Assembly (NCBI GenBank): GCA_029257715.1
Contig: JARIAT010000037.1
Coordinates: 1 to 42,010, forward strand
Source of the DNA: Faecousia sp.
GTDB lineage: Bacteria; Bacillota; Clostridia; Oscillospirales; Oscillospiraceae
Length of the DNA stretch: 42,010 bases
Direction: 5' to 3'
Part shown: positions 16,183 through 23,295 of the stretch, piece after piece
Position numbering within the stretch: the first letter of the stretch is position 1
Layout: the number at the start of each line of letters is the position of its first letter
The notes under the pieces: generated by a model
What the model saw: only the letters and a program-made list of their open reading frames with translations
Databases searched by the model: none
What the model was told of the DNA's origin: nothing
Position numbers and translations under genes: made by a program

Positions 16183-17226
16183 TTATCTTGATGCCGTGGC
16201 AGGCTCCATCAGCCGCAGAGATTTTCGCTCACAGCTGATTTCATAAGTCAGTCCCAGAGGAAACACCCCGATGGGATAAGCATGGCCCACATTCACATTG
16301 TAGAGAATCGGAAGATCCTCCCGACCGGCCTCAAAGCCCACAACCTGTCTGTAAATCTCCTTATAAGCCTCTTCCTTCTCCCGAAACGCAGGCTTTCCCA
16401 CAATGATTCCGCTGAGAACCTTCAAAATTCCCTGCGCATTGAGATTCCGCAGCAGTCCCAAAAGCACATCCTCCGGCATATCGGATTCACTGGTCTCGAT
16501 CAGAAGAATTTTTCCCTTCCACTCCTCTGCCGCAGGCCAAAGCGAAGTTCCCAGAAGATCGATAAACACATCAATGCAGCCGCCCAGAAGCTGCCCTGTG
16601 ACGGTTCCGCTGCCCTGAAGGATTTCATAGCCCGTATTGGGAAAACGGGGTGTCTGCTCCTGCATATGCTCCTCGCCCCACCAGATCTTGTCGCTGTCAT
16701 AGCTGCAAAAATCACTGCAGGGGATCTCCAGCGTCTCCACGGGATGGAACAGGATCTGATCCACGGACTGTTTTGTATAAGGGTTGATCTGCACATATTC
16801 CGCCCAGTTATTCATGACAGAGAGGCCGTAATAAGACACAAGCCCTGCCTTTCGCATCATAAAATGATTGGTTGTCGTGTCGGAAAATCCGGTAAAGATT
16901 TTCGGATTGCTGCGCAGCACCTCAAAGTCAATATACGGCAGCAGCCGAATGGTATCATCTCCCCCGATGGCATTGAATACGGCCTTAATCTGCGGATCAC
17001 GGAAGGCATCCATGAGATCCTGCGCCCGAGCCTCTGGATGGCGGTACAAATAGTCAATGCCCTTGAGCGCATTTGGCATTGCCACCACCGTCAGACCGTA
17101 TTGCTCCTCCAGCCGCTGTTTTGCCAGATGATATTTATGGATAAACAGCTCCTCTCCCAGCATTCCCCGGGAAAGGGACACAATTGCGACCTTGTCTCCG
17201 GCCTGTAAATGCTTTGGCTTCTGCAT
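16183..17226 (-). CDS. S66-family LD-carboxypeptidase / MccF-like peptidase
   Basis: The 347-residue enzyme opens with LQAGDKVAIVSLS, typical of S66. The nucleophile Ser115 sits in IFTGFSDTT, the acidic residue is expected in the LIETSE segment, and the His in VGHAYPIG near the C-terminus. S66 peptidases trim L,D-linked muropeptides in cell-wall recycling; the MccF branch inactivates peptide-nucleotide antibiotics such as microcin C. The sequence alone does not separate the two roles. ATG 17226 follows AAAGGAG; an ATG at 17256 has no such site. A strong promoter is at 17259-17287. Confidence 0.88.
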   Translation of the reverse strand: MQKPKHLQAGDKVAIVSLSRGMLGEELFIHKYHLAKQRLEEQYGLTVVAMPNALKGIDYLYRHPEARAQDLMDAFRDPQIKAVFNAIGGDDTIRLLPYIDFEVLRSNPKIFTGFSDTTTNHFMMRKAGLVSYYGLSVMNNWAEYVQINPYTKQSVDQILFHPVETLEIPCSDFCSYDSDKIWWGEEHMQEQTPRFPNTGYEILQGSGTVTGQLLGGCIDVFIDLLGTSLWPAAEEWKGKILLIETSESDMPEDVLLGLLRNLNAQGILKVLSGIIVGKPAFREKEEAYKEIYRQVVGFEAGREDLPILYNVNVGHAYPIGVFPLGLTYEISCERKSLRLMEPATASR

Positions 17227-17258
17227 GATTTTCACTCCTTTTTCTGAAATTTGCATGG

Positions 17259-17287
17259 ATTATATCACATTCTTTTTTCATTTACAA
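17259..17287 (-). promoter_or_regulatory. SigA-type promoter for the S66 peptidase operon
   Basis: Minus strand -35 TTGTAA (17282-17287) and -10 TATAAT (17259-17264) have a 17-base spacer. Confidence 0.75.
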
Positions 17288-17339
17288 CGAAATTCACTGA
17301 AATTCCCGCTCTGTACTGCTCTAAATCCAATTGCTCATT

Positions 17340-17843
17340 TTATAAATCCCTCTGAGCCACAATTACCGTATAACCACCGGTCTGATAGGATACGCCCGTT
17401 TCAAAAAAACCATTTTTATGCCAGAACGCTTCACTCTGCGGATTTCCTTTTACCCACCCAAGACGTACTTGACCATAGAAGCGGTTCTTTAGATATTGGA
17501 TCAGCTCCTGAATGATCTTTGTCCCGATTCCCTGATGCTGAATCGAAACGTCTGTCATAAAAAAGCCGATAAATGCCGTATTTTTGTCGGGATATCCGTC
17601 GATCAGATCCAAAACGGCAATCAGTTGATTGCCGTTATAGAATCCAACATAGTATTTATCCTCTATGCTTTTTCCTTTCGGCAGTGCCTTTCGATCGTCC
17701 CTGATAGATTGCTCTGTCACCAAAGGGGGGCAATACTCATAGTACAGTTCATTCTTCCTGCAAAGCGAATAAACCTGTGCGATATCCGTCGGCATAATTT
17801 CTTTGACCATATACTCCTTTGAGAACTCTTTTATATCCAGCAT
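17340..17843 (-). CDS. GNAT-family N-acetyltransferase
   Basis: The 167-residue enzyme has the acetyl-CoA binding motif A as DVSIQHQGIGTKIIQELIQYL (Q-x-x-G-x-G, about 108-128), preceded by strand FIGFFM. It ends with the typical FWHKNGF segment of motif B and a final strand. The substrate cannot be predicted. ATG 17843 follows AAGGAG by about ten bases; the longer frame reaching 18053 runs through an intergenic repeat and is rejected. An extended -10 lies at 17904-17912. Confidence 0.85.
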   Translation of the reverse strand: MLDIKEFSKEYMVKEIMPTDIAQVYSLCRKNELYYEYCPPLVTEQSIRDDRKALPKGKSIEDKYYVGFYNGNQLIAVLDLIDGYPDKNTAFIGFFMTDVSIQHQGIGTKIIQELIQYLKNRFYGQVRLGWVKGNPQSEAFWHKNGFFETGVSYQTGGYTVIVAQRDL

Positions 17844-17903
17844 ATCCGATCTCTTCTCCTTGTCAAATGGTGTCTGTTCCGAAAAATCTAATTTTCTAAT
17901 CGG

Positions 17904-17912
17904 ATTATACCA
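17904..17912 (-). promoter_or_regulatory. Extended -10 promoter for the GNAT gene
   Basis: On the minus strand TGGTATAAT reads as an extended -10. No good -35 is present; that position falls inside the neighbouring hairpin. Confidence 0.45.
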
Positions 17913-17925
17913 TACAAAACGAAAC

Positions 17926-17953
17926 AGCGGCAGAGGAAAATTCCTCTGCCGCT
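17926..17953 (-). terminator. 13-bp perfect hairpin, probable terminator of the spoIVB transcript
   Basis: AGCGGCAGAGGAA (17926-17938) pairs perfectly with 17941-17953 around two bases. On the minus strand it is followed by the T-rich GTTTCGTTTTG. It lies about 160 bases beyond the spoIVB stop and just upstream of the GNAT promoter. Confidence 0.6.
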
Positions 17954-17965
17954 TGCTTCTTATAG

Positions 17966-18064
17966 CGATACCGAACGGGTTAGGGCAGTGGCAAAATGCA
18001 CTGCACCGTATATGCGTCGGCTGTCCGCCCTGCGGACCGATACCGAGCGGCACCCAAGGGTGTA
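17966..18064 (-). repeat. Copy B of the dispersed intergenic repeat, with internal hairpins
   Basis: On the minus strand, 18038-18064 repeats copy A (11994-12020) at 24 of 27 positions, and 17966-17978 repeats its core at 12 of 13. Between them are hairpins GTCCGC/GCGGAC (18022-18036) and GCAGTG/CACTGC (about 17985-18004). The segment fills most of the 267-base gap 17844-18110. Confidence 0.65.
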
Positions 18065-18110
18065 ACGAATGCGGAAATCTTTGTCACGCATCGCCTGCGG
18101 CGGCTCGCCG

Positions 18111-19076
18111 CTATGCCGCTGCGTTCAGCATATTTTCGATTAAAATTCCGTAACCCCTTGTGGGGTCGTTGACAAGCACATGCGTCACGGCCCCCACCAG
18201 CTTGCCATCCTGAATGATGGGACTGCCGCTCATGCCGGCTACGATGCCCCCTGTTGCCGCCAGAAGATCCGGATCCGTCACCTCCAATAACAAATCCCGA
18301 CCATTGGCATCTGCCGAATCATTGCGGCGGCGAATCTGAATCGTAAAGGTTTCAACTCGATCCCCCTCGATATTGGAAAGAATCTGAGCCTCCCCCATTT
18401 TTACTTCTCCGACCTCGGCCACAGGCAGCGCTTCTCCATGCCAGTCCCCACCCTGACCAAAAATCCCACAAGCGGTGTTACGCTGTAACGGTGCAATCGG
18501 CTCCCGTGCCGTTACAAATCCCTTGAGCTGTCCGGGATGGCCCGGTTCCCCCTGCCGAATCCCCACAATTCCTGCCGGATACACTGCGCCCCGGTCCATT
18601 GCGCAGACCTTTCCGTGGCCATCGCTGACCCCATGTCCAAGGGCTCCGAATTCTTTTGTCTGAGGATCAAAATAAGTCACCGTTCCGATGCCTGTAACAC
18701 CCTCCCGCAAAAAAATACCAAGTCTCGGCCCTTCCGCTGTGGCTTTTGGGGATACTTTCATCTCATATTTCTGGTCCTGTCGGCGTACCTCCACCGATAC
18801 CGTACCATTGGATCGTTCCAGTGCCTTGTGAAGATCTTCGGCGCTGTCAATCTCTGTGCCATCCACCGTAAGGATTTCATCTCCGACTTCTATCCCTGCC
18901 TCCCGGCTGGCCTCCCCAAGCTCATCATCAAAGGCCGCCACCGTTACCGTCCCCTCAACCACGGAAAGTCCCACCACCCGTCCTACCGGAACCAGCATCC
19001 TTGCGGCACTGACCGGAATTCCAAGCATTAAAATAACCGCACCCGCCCAGAAGGTGCGCAAAATCTTTCGTCTCAT
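18111..19076 (-). CDS. spoIVB: SpoIVB-type intramembrane-signalling serine peptidase (sporulation)
   Basis: The 321-residue S55 peptidase is secreted from the forespore and triggers processing of pro-SigK in Bacillus. It has an N-terminal signal or anchor (about 8-25), a PDZ domain (about 35-110: GIEVGDEILTVDGTEIDS), a catalytic His in GALGHGVSD (about H149) and the family signature GGIVAGMSGSPI with the catalytic Ser (283 or 285). HVLVNDPTRGYGILIENML follows. The family in Bacillus is about 425 residues, so this is a compact version. GGAGGGC precedes the ATG. This gene is good evidence that the organism forms spores. Confidence 0.94.
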   Translation of the reverse strand: MRRKILRTFWAGAVILMLGIPVSAARMLVPVGRVVGLSVVEGTVTVAAFDDELGEASREAGIEVGDEILTVDGTEIDSAEDLHKALERSNGTVSVEVRRQDQKYEMKVSPKATAEGPRLGIFLREGVTGIGTVTYFDPQTKEFGALGHGVSDGHGKVCAMDRGAVYPAGIVGIRQGEPGHPGQLKGFVTAREPIAPLQRNTACGIFGQGGDWHGEALPVAEVGEVKMGEAQILSNIEGDRVETFTIQIRRRNDSADANGRDLLLEVTDPDLLAATGGIVAGMSGSPIIQDGKLVGAVTHVLVNDPTRGYGILIENMLNAAA

Positions 19077-19104
19077 TTTTTGCCCTCCTTTTTCTCTTCA
19101 CTGG

Positions 19105-19134
19105 TAATATTCCGCAGTTTTCTCACAGATAACC
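19105..19134 (-). promoter_or_regulatory. Possible forespore-sigma (SigF/SigG-like) promoter of spoIVB
   Basis: Minus strand GGTTA (19130-19134) and GGAATATTA (19105-19113) are separated by 16 bases, 28 bases before the ATG. It loosely resembles the SigF/SigG consensus and no SigA promoter is seen. The match is weak. The rest of the gap 19135-19320 holds two hairpins (19195-19231 and 19285-19311) and no gene. Confidence 0.3.
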
Positions 19135-19194
19135 CATGGAATTTGAGAAAAAGATGGAAGCATCCGGCGAATTTTCCACTTTTTAGTTTTTAAA

Positions 19195-19231
19195 AAATAT
19201 CCACAGAGCTGTGACAGCCCTGTGGATATTT
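19195..19231. terminator. Hairpin with flanking A/T runs, possible bidirectional terminator
   Basis: AAATATCCACAG (19195-19206) pairs with CTGTGGATATTT (19220-19231), with A-run before and T after. Confidence 0.55.
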
Positions 19232-19320
19232 TCACGGCAGTGATGGCATCCTTTAGAGTATGAAACCGATTCTTATAAAACGAGGGAGCAGAATATTCAA
19301 AATTCTGCTCCGAAAACGAC

Positions 19321-19347
19321 AAAAAAAGAACACCCAAACGGGTGTTC
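19321..19347 (-). terminator. Terminator of the tRNA operon
   Basis: GAACACCC (19328-19335) pairs with GGGTGTTC (19340-19347) around AAAC. On the minus strand it is followed by seven T residues. It sits five bases after tRNA-His. Confidence 0.9.
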
Positions 19348-19351
19348 CTTA

Positions 19352-19429
19352 TGGGGTGGATGATGGGACTCGAACCCACGATCTTCAGAGCCACAATCTG
19401 ACGCCTTAGCCAACTAGGCCACACCCACC
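19352..19429 (-). tRNA. tRNA-His (anticodon GTG)
   Basis: The cloverleaf folds with acceptor GTGGGTG/CATCCAC. The extra G at position -1 opposite C73, diagnostic of tRNA-His, is present. The anticodon loop is TTGTGGC with GTG at 19392-19394, a TTCGAGT T-loop follows, and CCA is encoded. Confidence 0.96.
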
Positions 19430-19449
19430 AAATATAGAATGCTGAGAGA

Positions 19450-19526
19450 TGGTACGCCAAGAGGGACTCGAACCCCCGACCTACTGCTTAGAAGGCAGTT
19501 GCTCTATCCAGCTGAGCTATTGGCGC
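19450..19526 (-). tRNA. tRNA-Arg (anticodon TCT)
   Basis: Acceptor GCGCCAA pairs with TTGGCGT. The D-arm is AGCTCAGCTGGATAGAGC, the anticodon loop CTTCTAA (TCT, reading AGA/AGG) and the T-arm GGGGGTTCGAGTCCC. CCA is encoded at 19450-19452. Confidence 0.96.
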
Positions 19527-19533
19527 ATTGGAA

Positions 19534-19607
19534 TGGAGCGGGTGACGGGAATCGGACCCGCGTATCCAGCTTGGAAGGCTGGTGTTCTACCATTGAACTA
19601 CACCCGC
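19534..19607 (-). tRNA. tRNA-Gly (anticodon TCC)
   Basis: Acceptor GCGGGTG pairs with CACCCGC. The anticodon loop is CTTCCAA (TCC, reading GGA/GGG), discriminator T, and CCA is encoded. It is the first tRNA of the Gly-Arg-His unit. Confidence 0.96.
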
Positions 19608-19647
19608 AGCTCTAAGGATCTAAAGCTCTAATTCTCTTAGCCAGTTG

Positions 19648-19676
19648 ATTCTAACATAGCTTGATGATATTGTCAA
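19648..19676 (-). promoter_or_regulatory. Strong SigA promoter of the tRNA operon
   Basis: Minus strand -35 TTGACA (19671-19676) and -10 TAGAAT (19648-19653) have a 17-base spacer, about 40 bases before tRNA-Gly. Confidence 0.85.
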
Positions 19677-19684
19677 CCCTATTT

Positions 19685-20524
19685 TTATAATTTTTTAATT
19701 TTTCTGTAAATCACATCTGCCACGGCCCCATCCGCACAGCCGCAGACATTTTCAAACCGATCCCGAATGATGGCATCTACCGGACAATAGGCATAGTCCG
19801 CCGCCTCCAGCATACTCAGGTCATTCTCCGCATCGCCCACGCAGACGAGAATTTTCCGTCCCAGTTTCTCCTGAAGCTCCCGGGCGCTTCTGCCCTTGCT
19901 GACACCCTTTGCGTGGATGTCGAGAATTCGATTGGCCGCCCGAAACGCTGTACATTTGTCCCCGAACCGCTCCTGCACCATCCGTTCCACCGCATCCATC
20001 CGGGCAAATTCCTCCGGTGTGCCGTCAAACAGATGGGCCACAGTCGTATCGGTGATTGTACCATAGACGGAAAATTTAAGAAACGGCCCCAAATCATCCT
20101 CAAACGACGCAATGCCGCAGGGACAGCGGTTTGCCTCGGAGAATGCCTTCCACGCCTGATCCTCCCGAAAAATCCAGTGAGCATCCACCCCCTGAAATTC
20201 CACGGTGAGATCCGGACAAAGCTCCATCATTTCCCGAATGGTGCTTCGCCAGTCCAGATCAATTTCATGCAGAAAGGTAAACTCCCGCTTTTCCAGATCG
20301 TAGGCCGCAGAGCCGTTATACAGCAGCAGCGGCGCATTGACCGGAATCACATTCATCTGTCCTGCGTACATGGGGATCGATCGGCCGGTATTCACTGTAA
20401 AGGCGCCGCCATGCTCCATAAAATATGCAATCGCCTCCAGATTCCGCGGCGGAATCGACGAATCCGGCGCTGTCAGTGTGCGGTCGAAATCAACCGTCAG
20501 CAGAATATCCGAAAAATCAGCCAT
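19685..20524 (-). CDS. HAD-superfamily phosphatase (Cof-type, subclass IIB)
   Basis: The 279-residue hydrolase has motif I with the nucleophilic Asp in LLTVDFDRTLT (about 8-18), motif II in AFTVNTGRS, and motif IV as VCVGDAENDLSMLEAADYAYCP near residue 235-256. The long cap domain between motifs II and III marks the Cof/YbiV group, which dephosphorylates diverse small metabolites. The ATG overlaps the end of the upstream pseudouridine synthase gene by eight bases, and GGAGAG within that gene serves as ribosome site. It is the last gene of the lspA operon. Substrate unknown. Confidence 0.9.
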   Translation of the reverse strand: MADFSDILLTVDFDRTLTAPDSSIPPRNLEAIAYFMEHGGAFTVNTGRSIPMYAGQMNVIPVNAPLLLYNGSAAYDLEKREFTFLHEIDLDWRSTIREMMELCPDLTVEFQGVDAHWIFREDQAWKAFSEANRCPCGIASFEDDLGPFLKFSVYGTITDTTVAHLFDGTPEEFARMDAVERMVQERFGDKCTAFRAANRILDIHAKGVSKGRSARELQEKLGRKILVCVGDAENDLSMLEAADYAYCPVDAIIRDRFENVCGCADGAVADVIYRKIKKL

Positions 20525-21428
20525 TTTCCATTCTCTCCAGTTTCTCGATGACTTCTTTAAAATAATCCGGCAGCGGCGCAAACACCATGACCGGTCTGCC
20601 GTCTCTCGGATGACGGAAGCACAGCGCCCCTGCGTGCAGGCACTGGCTCTCCTGCCCCAGCTCCTTTTTCTTATGGCCATAGACCGTATCCCCCAGAATC
20701 GGATGGCCGATGTGCGCCATATGGACACGGATCTGATGGGTCCGTCCGGTTTCGAGCTTGCACTGGATATGGGTATAGCCCCGATAGCGCTTAATCACTT
20801 CCCAATGGGTCACAGCGCTGCGGGAATTGCGCTCGGTGACGCACATCTTCTTGCGGTCAGAGGGACTCCTTCCGATGGGCGCGTCCACCGTGCCGGAATC
20901 CTCCCGGAAGGAGCCGCAGACAATGGCCTGATAGGTTCTGGCCATCGAGTGATCCTTGAGCTGCGATGCAAGCACCGTATGGGCATAGTCATTTTTCGCC
21001 ACGGCCAGCAGCCCTGACGTATCCTTATCAATTCGATGGACAATCCCCGGGCGAAGCTCCCCGTTGATCCCGGAGAGATTGTCACCCATGGCATACATCA
21101 GCCCGTTGACCAGTGTATCGTCCTGATGTCCGGCCGCAGGATGAACCACCAATCCCTTTGGCTTGTTAATCACGAGAACATCGTCATCCTCATAGACAAT
21201 CTCCAGCGGCATCTCCTTCGCCACAATATCCACACTGACCGGCTCCGGAATGGTCACATCCACCCGATCCTGCGGCTCCAGGCGGTCGTTTTTCTTTGCT
21301 TTTTTTCCGTTTAACAGCACATTTCCCTCAGCAATGAGCTTCTGGGCACCGGAGCGGCTCATATTCTGCCCAACCCGTGCCAAAAAAGCGTCCAGACGCT
21401 CGCCGGACTGATCTGCGGTAAAAATCAT
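20517..21428 (-). CDS. RluA/RluD-family ribosomal large subunit pseudouridine synthase
   Basis: The 303-residue enzyme has an N-terminal S4 RNA-binding domain (about 10-70: ERLDAFLARVGQNMSRSGAQKLIAEGNVLLNG) and a catalytic domain with the HRIDKDTSGLL signature, whose Asp attacks the target uridine. The RTHQIRVHMAHIGHPILGD segment follows. It isomerises specific uridines in 23S rRNA. The ATG at 21428 overlaps the lspA stop as ATGA, which fits translational coupling and the common lspA-rluD gene order of Firmicutes; upstream codons up to 21464 lie within lspA. Confidence 0.94.
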   Translation of the reverse strand: MIFTADQSGERLDAFLARVGQNMSRSGAQKLIAEGNVLLNGKKAKKNDRLEPQDRVDVTIPEPVSVDIVAKEMPLEIVYEDDDVLVINKPKGLVVHPAAGHQDDTLVNGLMYAMGDNLSGINGELRPGIVHRIDKDTSGLLAVAKNDYAHTVLASQLKDHSMARTYQAIVCGSFREDSGTVDAPIGRSPSDRKKMCVTERNSRSAVTHWEVIKRYRGYTHIQCKLETGRTHQIRVHMAHIGHPILGDTVYGHKKKELGQESQCLHAGALCFRHPRDGRPVMVFAPLPDYFKEVIEKLERMENG

Positions 21429-21904
21429 TTCTTTTTCTCGTCCTTCCAGAAATCCTTGTTGCAAAACATCAGATGGACCACCAGCGCAATGCCGCAGACC
21501 GTGATAAAGCAGTCCGCCACGTTAAACACCGGAAACTCCATAAAGTCCACGGCGATCATATCCACCACATAGCCCATGCGGACTCGGTCAATCATATTGC
21601 CCAGTCCGCCGCCGTAAACACCGGCAATCATCATCCACTCAAAGGGCTTGAGGCCCAGCTTCTGGTGCTTCAGCTCATAGACAATCGCAGCGGTCAGCAC
21701 CACAAAAATAAGGGCGAACAGCCACTGCGCCCCCTCAAATGTGGAAAAAGCTGCGCCGGGATTATGGAGCAGCGTTAAATGAAACACACCGTCCAGCACC
21801 GGAACACGCTCATACATCCCGATATTTGCCACCGTCAGGTATTTGCTCCACTGATCGAGGGCAACGATTCCGCCTGCGATCAGCGCCATCCACAAAGTCA
21901 TCAT
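21425..21904 (-). CDS. lspA: Lipoprotein signal peptidase (signal peptidase II)
   Basis: The 159-residue membrane aspartyl protease cleaves the signal peptide of prolipoproteins after lipidation. Four hydrophobic helices are visible. Conserved segments are DQWSKYL near the start, NPGAAFS (about 48-54), GGLGNMIDR with the first catalytic Asp, and FPVFNVADCFI with the second. The start at 21904 (ATGATG) has GGAGG seven bases upstream. It leads the lspA-rluD-HAD operon from a near-consensus promoter. Likely substrates in this window include the lipoprotein at 15014-15745. Confidence 0.96.
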   Translation of the reverse strand: MMTLWMALIAGGIVALDQWSKYLTVANIGMYERVPVLDGVFHLTLLHNPGAAFSTFEGAQWLFALIFVVLTAAIVYELKHQKLGLKPFEWMMIAGVYGGGLGNMIDRVRMGYVVDMIAVDFMEFPVFNVADCFITVCGIALVVHLMFCNKDFWKDEKKK

Positions 21905-21943
21905 GCCGATTCCTCCAAAATTATTCAAGGGATTTATTTTTGT

Positions 21944-21972
21944 ATTTTATCATGTGCCTGTGGATGTGTCAA
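21944..21972 (-). promoter_or_regulatory. SigA promoter of the lspA operon
   Basis: Minus strand -35 TTGACA (21967-21972) and -10 TAAAAT (21944-21949) have a 17-base spacer. Confidence 0.85.
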
Positions 21973-21979
21973 CGAAAGA

Positions 21980-22003
21980 GGGCCTCCCAAAGATGGGAGG
22001 CCC
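21980..22003 (-). terminator. Terminator of the Cys-rich small gene
   Basis: GGGCCTCCC (21980-21988) pairs perfectly with GGGAGGCCC (21995-22003). On the minus strand it is followed by CTCTTTCGTT, only weakly T-rich. Confidence 0.7.
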
Positions 22004-22012
22004 GAGGGAAAT

Positions 22013-22189
22013 TTAGCAGCAGTTATGGTCGCAGCCACAGCCGCAGCCGTTATTGGGGTTATAGCCGCCGCAGCCGCAGCCGTTGTTGGGCATACAGTTG
22101 TTATAGCCCCAGCCGCATCCGCCGAAGAGGATCAGGATCAGAATGAGCCATGCAATGTTATTGCCGCCGCACATGTTGTTACAGTTCAT
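22013..22189 (-). CDS. Tiny Cys/Gly/Asn-rich membrane protein
   Basis: The 58-residue product starts MNCNNMCGGNN, has one hydrophobic helix (about 12-23, AWLILILILFGG), and ends in a Gly-Cys-Asn-Pro tail (NNGCGCGGYNPNNGCGCGCD type). It has 11 Cys in total, eight of them in the last 27 residues. GGAGG eight bases before the ATG at 22189 supports the start; a longer frame to 22228 lacks one. Similar small Gly/Cys-rich proteins are common in Clostridia but uncharacterised. Metal binding, disulfide cross-linking or a spore or envelope role are all only guesses. Confidence 0.75.
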   Translation of the reverse strand: MNCNNMCGGNNIAWLILILILFGGCGWGYNNCMPNNGCGCGGYNPNNGCGCGCDHNCC

Positions 22190-22366
22190 AGAGAATACCT
22201 CCGAAAGATTTTTTGAGTGGATTTTCACCGCTCATTCCATGGTATTCCCCTTCCCCAAATTGTGTGCATACGGGCAAGGCCCGCCGCTTTCCTCTTCCGA
22301 GATTTTCCTGCTCGCTCCACCTTTTTAGCTCTGCCGGAAAGAATGGAGCGCTTTCCTGAATACCAA

Positions 22367-22394
22367 GAAAAGGCACCCTCTCGGGTGCCTTTTC
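22367..22394 (-). terminator. Terminator of the DUF1836-hflK-hflC operon
   Basis: GAAAAGGCACCC (22367-22378) pairs perfectly with 22383-22394 around TCTC. The minus-strand 3' side is the stem T-run plus flanking sequence. Confidence 0.85.
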
Positions 22395-22419
22395 CAAATT
22401 TTACGTTTCAGGGAAAGTT

Positions 22420-23295
22420 TTATTTTCCGGCCAGAATCTCTGCCAGAGCGGAATTTCTGTCGAGAATAATGGTCTTTTCGTCACCGCTGAGGCTCTGCTT
22501 CAACGCATCCAGTGCCACCGTAAACTGATAGAACTCCTGCTTTTCCGGTGTGTCATAGGCCTCCGCCAGCATACGCATATACTCTGCTTCGCCCTCGGCC
22601 TCCAGCTTGGCAGCCTCTGCCTTGGCATTGGAAATGACAATGTTTACTTCCTTATCCACATTGTTCCGGATCAAAGAAGCATCATAGTTGCCATCGGCGG
22701 TGAACTTCTCCGCCATCTGGTTCCGCTCGGAAATCATCCGGGAGAAGACCGCATTTTCGTTGGATTCCGGCAGGTCAAACCGCTTGATCTTCACGTCCTC
22801 CACGGCAATGCCATAGGTATTGGCCAGATTGTCCACGGAAGTTGTGATTCCCTCATAAATCTCATTTCGCTCGGCTCCGTCATCCATATTGATGATATCC
22901 GCCTGCGCCAGGGTGCCCATGACGTTCTTGAGTGCGTTATAAGTAATGGCATTGAGCCGCTCCTCCGCTACGAGGGTTGTGCCCAGGGTCTGATAGAATT
23001 TGAGCGGATCCTCAATCTGCCACATAATATAGCAGTCCACGGTCATATTCTGCTTGTCGGATGTCAAAACCTCACTGGGCGGAATATCATATAACATCAT
23101 GGCCTTGGGGAAGTATTTAATCGTATCGAGGAAGGGCACCTTAAAATGCAATCCGGCCTCATCGGTGGTATTGATAATCTGGGAAAAACGGACGGTACAG
23201 GCATACTGATTTTCCTGAACGGTAAAGGTCGCCGTAAACACGCCCACCAGCAGCACAATCGCCAGCACCAGAGCAATTTTCTTCATTTTTTTCAT
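22420..23295 (-). CDS. hflC: HflC, SPFH-domain protease modulator
   Basis: The 291-residue protein has an N-terminal membrane anchor (about 6-25) and an SPFH domain with VRFSQIINTTDEAGLHFKVPFLDTIKYFPK. A coiled coil follows (AEAAKLEAEGEAEYMRMLAEAY, about 215-240). In Gram-negatives HflC forms a cage with HflK around the FtsH protease in the membrane. The start overlaps the hflK stop by one base (TAATG), and GGAGG nine bases upstream supports it. No ftsH gene is in the window. Confidence 0.92.
   Translation of the reverse strand: MKKMKKIALVLAIVLLVGVFTATFTVQENQYACTVRFSQIINTTDEAGLHFKVPFLDTIKYFPKAMMLYDIPPSEVLTSDKQNMTVDCYIMWQIEDPLKFYQTLGTTLVAEERLNAITYNALKNVMGTLAQADIINMDDGAERNEIYEGITTSVDNLANTYGIAVEDVKIKRFDLPESNENAVFSRMISERNQMAEKFTADGNYDASLIRNNVDKEVNIVISNAKAEAAKLEAEGEAEYMRMLAEAYDTPEKQEFYQFTVALDALKQSLSGDEKTIILDRNSALAEILAGK

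Noticed and set aside
17844-18053. 70-codon N-terminal extension of the GNAT gene
   Set aside because: It reads through a terminator hairpin and a dispersed repeat, and the ATG at 17843 has a good ribosome site.
19098-19460. 120-codon frame across the tRNA cluster
   Set aside because: It overlaps tRNA-His, its terminator and part of tRNA-Arg.
22179-22397. 72-codon minus-strand frame upstream of the Cys-rich gene
   Set aside because: It overlaps the hflC terminator and the Cys-rich gene start, and has no ribosome site.
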